Shown: positions 6,084 through 10,160 of the stretch, one piece after another
How positions within the stretch are numbered: the stretch's first letter is position 1
Layout: the number at the start of each line of letters is the position of its first letter
Assembly: GCA_004293505.1 (NCBI GenBank)
Contig: RDYY01000023.1
Span: forward strand, 1 to 10,160
Reading direction: 5' to 3'
DNA length: 10,160 nt
From: Sphingobacteriia bacterium
Lineage (GTDB): Bacteria; Bacteroidota; Bacteroidia; Chitinophagales; Chitinophagaceae
Program-made: the position numbers and the translations under genes
The notes under the pieces: generated by a model
Databases searched by the model: none
What the model saw: the letters and a program-made list of their open reading frames with translations, nothing else
What the model was told of the DNA's origin: nothing

Positions 6084-7406
6084 ATGAAATATATCCTTGT
6101 TGCATTGTTGATGTTGTTGGGGGCTTGTCAAAAAAAATGGGAAGCGCCAACACATCAGTGGACAGACAGTTCGTTGGCCACACACAGCTTGCGTCAAATC
6201 CGTGAAAAACACATTCCAGGCAATGTAGAAAGGATTCAAGAAGAATGGGTGATCCGCGGACAAGTCACGGCCAACGATGCCACAGATAATTTTTACAAGA
6301 CCATTGTAATAGCTGACAGCAGTGGTGCTTTGCCCGTATTGATAGATGCTTTTGCCCTTCATCTGGATTTTCCCATTGGCATGCAAGTCAGCATTCGCTT
6401 AAAAGGGCTGTACTTGGGAGAATACGGCGGTCTCTTGCAATTGGGGGGAGAATTGGACTTGGCCGATCCTGTTTTTCCAGATCTCAAGGGCATTCCTGCA
6501 GCCTTGGTGCCAACTTTTATCAAAAGAGAGGGACCAAGGCCTTTGGTGGCCCCAATGGAGTATTTACCCGAGCAATTGGGGTATTGGCAACAGGCCCAAT
6601 TGGTGCGGTTGGTGGGCATGGAATTGGACAGCAAAGACACGGCCAAATCTTTTGCCGACTTGGCCACCAAAACAGCCTTGAGCCATCCTTTGCGCAATTG
6701 TCAAAATGGATTGGTCTATTTGCGCAGCAGTGGATTTGCCCAATTTGCTGCTTTGGGTTTGCCCAATGGAAATGGAAGGGTACAAGGCATTTTTACAGTG
6801 TTTGGATCCCAAAAACAATTGCAAGTGCGCGACACCAATGACCTGGACATGCGTGGCCCCCGTTGTGGTTTACCTGTTCTTAAAACCTTGCTACAAGAAG
6901 ATTTTGAAACCCATGGAACAGGAAAAAAATTGGGGCTGATGGGTTGGCAAAATTTTGCAGAATCGGGCAAAGAAGCATTTCAGGTGGAGTGGTTGAATGG
7001 CAACCGTTTTGCGCAAATCAGTGGCGCTTTTACCCAAGCACAGCAAATATCCAATTGGTTGATCCTGCCAGCCATTGACCTTGCTGCCACCCGACAAGAA
7101 ACCCTTCAATTCAAAACGCGGGATGCCAGTGACAATGGCGCAACCCTTCAAGTCTTGGTCTCTGCTCAATACGATGGCAAGACTGAGCCATGGAAATTCA
7201 AATGGAACCCTTTAAAAGCAAGCATTTCCAAGGGCTCGGTGGGTTTGAACACCAACTGGCTTTCCAGTGGCAGCATTTCCTTGCAGGGTTTTTCCGGAAA
7301 AGTCTTCATTGCCTTCAGGTACGAAGGAGCAGATCCGCCTGATCCGAGCGCCAAAAAGACAACCCTTTTTCAGCTGGATGACATCCTGGTCACGGGACGG
7401 GAATAA
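6084..7406 (+). CDS. DUF5689 / choice-of-anchor J domain lipoprotein
   Basis: Envelope lipoprotein of 440 aa. The N-terminus is a type II signal (MKYILVALLMLLGAC) with lipidation at Cys15. Residues about 35-256 resemble DUF5689: an OB-fold-like strand set with IRGQVTANDATDNFYKTIVI (58-77) and a second copy-like element ending VFGSQKQLQVRDTNDLDM (239-256). Residues about 265-440 resemble the choice-of-anchor J beta-sandwich: EDFETHGTG, NWLILPAIDL, VFIAFRYEG and a final FQLDDILVTG. The ATG at 6084 fits the lipobox spacing; an upstream TTG at 6078 is less likely. It follows the receptor by 26 bases with no terminator between, so they form an operon. By analogy with SusD-type partners it may present ligand to the receptor, and the OB folds hint at nucleic acid or a similar ligand. 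That is inference; the function is not established. Confidence 0.85.
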   Translation: MKYILVALLMLLGACQKKWEAPTHQWTDSSLATHSLRQIREKHIPGNVERIQEEWVIRGQVTANDATDNFYKTIVIADSSGALPVLIDAFALHLDFPIGMQVSIRLKGLYLGEYGGLLQLGGELDLADPVFPDLKGIPAALVPTFIKREGPRPLVAPMEYLPEQLGYWQQAQLVRLVGMELDSKDTAKSFADLATKTALSHPLRNCQNGLVYLRSSGFAQFAALGLPNGNGRVQGIFTVFGSQKQLQVRDTNDLDMRGPRCGLPVLKTLLQEDFETHGTGKKLGLMGWQNFAESGKEAFQVEWLNGNRFAQISGAFTQAQQISNWLILPAIDLAATRQETLQFKTRDASDNGATLQVLVSAQYDGKTEPWKFKWNPLKASISKGSVGLNTNWLSSGSISLQGFSGKVFIAFRYEGADPPDPSAKKTTLFQLDDILVTGRE

Positions 7407-7427
7407 AGCAGACTTGGCTTTGTCAAC

Positions 7428-7457
7428 CTGTCAGCCCTATTGGTTTTGGTACTTTTT
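7428..7457 (+). promoter_or_regulatory. Candidate promoter of htpG
   Basis: CTG (7428-7430), a 19-base spacer and TACTTTTT (7450-7457) fit the Bacteroidota pattern with one mismatch in each element. The predicted start near 7461 leaves a leader of about 25 bases. AGCCCT (7433-7438) and AGGGCT (7467-7472) are an inverted repeat bracketing the -7 element. No CIRCE element is visible. Confidence 0.35.
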
Positions 7458-7485
7458 TTGCCATTGAGGGCTAAAATTGTTGACT

Positions 7486-9342
7486 ATGCAAAAAGGACAG
7501 ATTCGGGTACAAACCGAGAACATCTTTCCCATCATCAAGAAATTCCTCTATTCTGACCACGAGATTTTCTTGCGTGAGTTGGTGAGCAATGCCACCGACG
7601 CCAGCCAAAAAATCAAAACCCTTTCTTCCATTGGCGAAGCCAAGGGTGAACTGGGTGACCTGCGCATTGACGTAACCGTAAATGCCAAAGAAAAAACCAT
7701 CACCATCGAAGACCGTGGGGTGGGCATGACCAAAGAAGAAGTAGACAAATACCTGAACCAGGTGGCTTTCAGTGGGGCCGAGGAATTCCTGAGCAAATAC
7801 AAGGACGCCAGCATCATCGGCCATTTTGGCCTGGGTTTTTATTCGGCCTTCATGGTGGCTGCCAAAGTGGAAGTCCTGACCCAGAGTTACCAAGCCGATG
7901 CAGCAACGGTTTATTGGAGCTGTGATGGATCTCCCGAATTTGAACTGTACGAAGTAGAAAAAAGAGACCGCGGTACCCGCATCATTTTGCACCTGAACGA
8001 AGACAGCTTGGAGTTTTTAGAATCAGGTAGGGTCAAGGGCATCCTGACCAAATTCTGTAAATTCTTGCCCATTCCCATCTATTTCCACGAAGTATCAGAA
8101 GAGAAAAAAGACGACAAAAAAGAAGGCGAAGAAGTGGCCGAAGCGGCGGTGAACAATACCAACCCCATTTGGGTCAAAAAGCCTTCTGAACTGACCAAGG
8201 AAGACTACGAGAAATTCTACCGCGAACTCTATCCCTTTGGTGAAACCCCCTTGTTTTGGATTCACCTGAACGTAGATTATCCCTTTAACCTCACGGGCGT
8301 ACTCTATTTCCCCAAAATCAAGCAGAGCTACGAAATCCAAAAAGACAAGATTCAGTTGTACTGCAACCAAGTCTTTGTGACCGATGAAGTCAAAGACATT
8401 GTGCCAGAATTTTTGATGCTGTTGCACGGGGTGATCGACAGCCCAGACATCCCTTTGAACGTGAGCCGTTCTTATTTGCAGGGCGATCCCAACGTGAAAA
8501 AAATCAATGCCCACATCACCAAAAAAGTAGCCGATAAGTTGGACGAAATTTTCCGCAATGAAAGAAGTGAGTTCGAACAAAAATGGGAGAGCTTGGGACT
8601 GTTTGTCAAGTATGGCATGATGACCGACGACAAGTTCTTGGAAAAGGCCAACAAGTTCTTGGTGATGGAAGATACCACAGGCAAATTCCATACCCTGGAA
8701 GAATACCGCAACGCTACCGATGCTTTGCAAAAAAACAAGGAGGGTAAAAATGTCATCCTCTATACCACTCAACCCATTCAACAAGACGCTTACATCAAAG
8801 CTTGTACCGACAAGGGTTACACGGTGGTCAAGATGGAAACCCTGGTAGACACGGCTTTCATCAACACCGTTGAAATGAAATGGGAAAACGTACACTTTGT
8901 TCGGGTAGACGCCGATATCGTGGACAACTTGATTGACAAACAAGAAAGCAACGAATCGGTCTTGAGCAAAGACGATACAGAAAAGCTAAAAGGCCTCTTC
9001 ACTTTCGAGATTCCCGAATTGCACGTGACAACGGAGGTGAAAGGGCTCAGTCCCAACAGCGCCCCCGTTGTGGCTACCCGTCCTGAATTCATGCGCCGCA
9101 TGAAAGACATGGGTGCTGCGGGTGGTGGCATGACGGCTTTTTATGCTACCATGCCCGATGAAGTAACTTTAACGGTCAACGGTAATCACCCCATTTTCCA
9201 ATCCTTGTTGAAAGCAGAAAATGCCGACTTGCAGCAAAAGCAAGTACGCAACTTGGCCGACTTGGCTTTGTTGAGCCAAGGATTGTTGAAGGGCAATGAC
9301 CTGACCAATTTTATCCAGCGTTCGGTGGAAATGATGCAGTAG
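7486..9342 (+). CDS. htpG: Molecular chaperone HtpG (bacterial Hsp90)
   Basis: Cytosolic ATP-dependent chaperone of the Hsp90 family, 618 aa, near the usual 610-640. The N-terminal GHKL ATPase domain (1-205) has the lid and nucleotide residues in place: Glu31 and Asn35 in RELVSNATDA, Asp76 in IEDRGVGM, and the glycine motif IGHFGLGFYSAF (111-122). A charged, Lys/Glu-rich linker (204-222, EEKKDDKKEGEE) leads to the middle domain with the catalytic-loop arginine (Arg328 in NVSRSYLQ) and GLFVKYGMMTD (371-381). The C-terminal dimerisation domain ends QRSVEMMQ, with no MEEVD tail, as in bacteria. The ATG at 7486 is chosen over an in-frame TTG at 7477 because MQKGQIRVQTEN is the conserved start. 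Its codon use is cleaner than that of the receptor gene, consistent with high expression. The last 32 bases overlap recJ on the opposite strand. Confidence 0.97.
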   Translation: MQKGQIRVQTENIFPIIKKFLYSDHEIFLRELVSNATDASQKIKTLSSIGEAKGELGDLRIDVTVNAKEKTITIEDRGVGMTKEEVDKYLNQVAFSGAEEFLSKYKDASIIGHFGLGFYSAFMVAAKVEVLTQSYQADAATVYWSCDGSPEFELYEVEKRDRGTRIILHLNEDSLEFLESGRVKGILTKFCKFLPIPIYFHEVSEEKKDDKKEGEEVAEAAVNNTNPIWVKKPSELTKEDYEKFYRELYPFGETPLFWIHLNVDYPFNLTGVLYFPKIKQSYEIQKDKIQLYCNQVFVTDEVKDIVPEFLMLLHGVIDSPDIPLNVSRSYLQGDPNVKKINAHITKKVADKLDEIFRNERSEFEQKWESLGLFVKYGMMTDDKFLEKANKFLVMEDTTGKFHTLEEYRNATDALQKNKEGKNVILYTTQPIQQDAYIKACTDKGYTVVKMETLVDTAFINTVEMKWENVHFVRVDADIVDNLIDKQESNESVLSKDDTEKLKGLFTFEIPELHVTTEVKGLSPNSAPVVATRPEFMRRMKDMGAAGGGMTAFYATMPDEVTLTVNGNHPIFQSLLKAENADLQQKQVRNLADLALLSQGLLKGNDLTNFIQRSVEMMQ

Positions 9343-10160
9343 CAGCACGCAGGTCAAGTACTTTTATTTGTAAACTGACCTGGCCCTGCCATTCGTTTTC
9401 ATCAAGGGTAAAAAGCATATCAAATGGTTCTCCCGATGCTACCAAAGGCATGTGAGCAGCCAGGTTGAAACCAATACCACTCAAGGAGATACCCCCTTGT
9501 TTCACTTGAAACCTGAGGTGTGTCTCCTTGACTATTTTAGACCCATTGTTGGTCACGCCCCGGGCCACCCATACGGGCTTCATGTTCTCGGGGCCAAAGG
9601 GTTCCATTTGGGCAATGATGTTGTACAAGGCAGGACTGATGTCGCTGAACTTTATTTCGCCATCCACCACTTGTTCTGGAATCAACTGTTCGGGCAAAAT
9701 GCGTTCGCTCACGGCTGCTTCAAAAGCGGCAGTAAACGCAGGTATGTTTTCCGGCAAAAGGGAGAGGCCGGCGGCCGCGAAGTGGCCGCCATAAGCGGTC
9801 AAATGGTCACGGCAGGCATGAATGGCTTCGTATAAATTAAATCCCACCACACTGCGGGCACTGCCTGTGGCCAAATCACCACTTTTGGTCAATACCACGG
9901 TTGGTCGGTACCAAGTCTCGGTCAGGCGACTGGCCACAATGCCTACTACGCCTTTGTGCCAGCCTTCGTGGTACACAACGGTTGATTTTTTATGGGCCAA
10001 TGCGGGGTCGGCTTGCAACATGGCCAAAGCCCCTTCGGTGATGCTGCTGTCTTTTTCGCGTCGATCGGTATTGTCGCTTTGCAAGATGCTGGCCAAGTCT
10101 TGGGCAGTGGATTCATCCTGGGCCAAAAACAATTCCACCGCTTTGCGGGCATCGTCCATG
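9311..10160 (-). CDS. recJ: Single-stranded-DNA-specific exonuclease RecJ (C-terminal part, cut by window edge)
   Basis: Fragment of 282-283 residues from the C-terminal half of RecJ, the 5'-3' single-strand DNA exonuclease of RecF-pathway recombination, mismatch repair and base-excision repair. Visible are VVYHEGWHKGVVGIVASRL (61-79 of the fragment, counting from the Met at 10159), the SARSVVGFNLYEAI segment (100-113), the DHHA1 signature GGHFAAAGL (124-132), and the C-terminal OB-fold region with MEPFGPENMKPVW (185-197). The catalytic DHH domain lies beyond the right edge, so the Met at 10159 is internal and not the start. The gene ends at TAA 9311-9313, inside the end of htpG. The final residues (RAATASFPPNAG) look non-conserved, consistent with a stop codon displaced into the neighbour. 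No terminator is seen for either convergent gene. Confidence 0.95.
   Translation of the reverse strand, partial: MDDARKAVELFLAQDESTAQDLASILQSDNTDRREKDSSITEGALAMLQADPALAHKKSTVVYHEGWHKGVVGIVASRLTETWYRPTVVLTKSGDLATGSARSVVGFNLYEAIHACRDHLTAYGGHFAAAGLSLLPENIPAFTAAFEAAVSERILPEQLIPEQVVDGEIKFSDISPALYNIIAQMEPFGPENMKPVWVARGVTNNGSKIVKETHLRFQVKQGGISLSGIGFNLAAHMPLVASGEPFDMLFTLDENEWQGQVSLQIKVLDLRAATASFPPNAG

Noticed and set aside
7407..7485. Terminator between the DUF5689 gene and htpG
   Set aside because: The AGCCCT/AGGGCT inverted repeat has a loop of 28 bases and no T run after it, so it is not a convincing terminator.
8095..8943. Open frame of 282 codons on the minus strand inside htpG
   Set aside because: It is the antisense shadow of a strongly conserved gene; its composition (rich in Phe and Val) reflects the complement of htpG codons and shows no domain motif.

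Overview
The window is chromosomal DNA of a Bacteroidota bacterium, probably a Chitinophagales/Saprospirales-type lineage. The evidence is the Bacteroidota-style promoters (TTG, about 20 bases, TAnnTTTG), the near absence of Shine-Dalgarno sites, a TonB receptor and a DUF5689 lipoprotein of Bacteroidota type, and a short RRM protein with a Gly-rich tail. The lineage below phylum is inferred from protein character only. No tRNA, rRNA, CRISPR array or insertion sequence was found.

Layout. Positions 1-522 (minus) hold the N-terminal part of an aldo/keto reductase cut by the window edge. 589-972 (minus) is an RRM RNA-binding protein with its own promoter, about 100-base leader and terminator. 1167-2316 (minus) is the ribosomal operon rpsF-rpsR-rplI (bS6, bS18, bL9), with a near-consensus promoter, a leader of two abutting hairpins and a strong terminator. 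2528-3619 (minus) encodes an exported or membrane-anchored endonuclease/exonuclease/phosphatase (EEP) family protein. Divergent from it, 3755-7406 (plus) holds a TonB-dependent outer-membrane receptor broken by one frameshift near 4703-4743, then a DUF5689/choice-of-anchor J lipoprotein. 7486-9342 (plus) is the chaperone gene htpG. 9311-10160 (minus) is the C-terminal part of recJ, convergent with htpG and overlapping it by 32 bases.

How the genes fit together. The EEP protein, the receptor and the OB-fold-containing lipoprotein look like one envelope unit: a phosphodiester-cleaving enzyme beside an outer-membrane transporter and a surface or periplasmic lipoprotein. A role in scavenging nucleic acids or phosphorylated compounds is an inference from this context. 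The two divergent promoters have identical geometry (TTG-N20-TTnGTTTG-N4-ATG), which suggests shared control and nearly leaderless mRNAs. The remaining genes are housekeeping: translation, RNA binding, protein folding and DNA repair.

The least ordinary signals are the frameshift in the receptor, its missing N-terminal domain, the leaderless-looking promoter geometry, a 12-base palindrome inside the rpsF promoter spacer, the rpsF leader hairpins, and a rare good Shine-Dalgarno site before rpsR.
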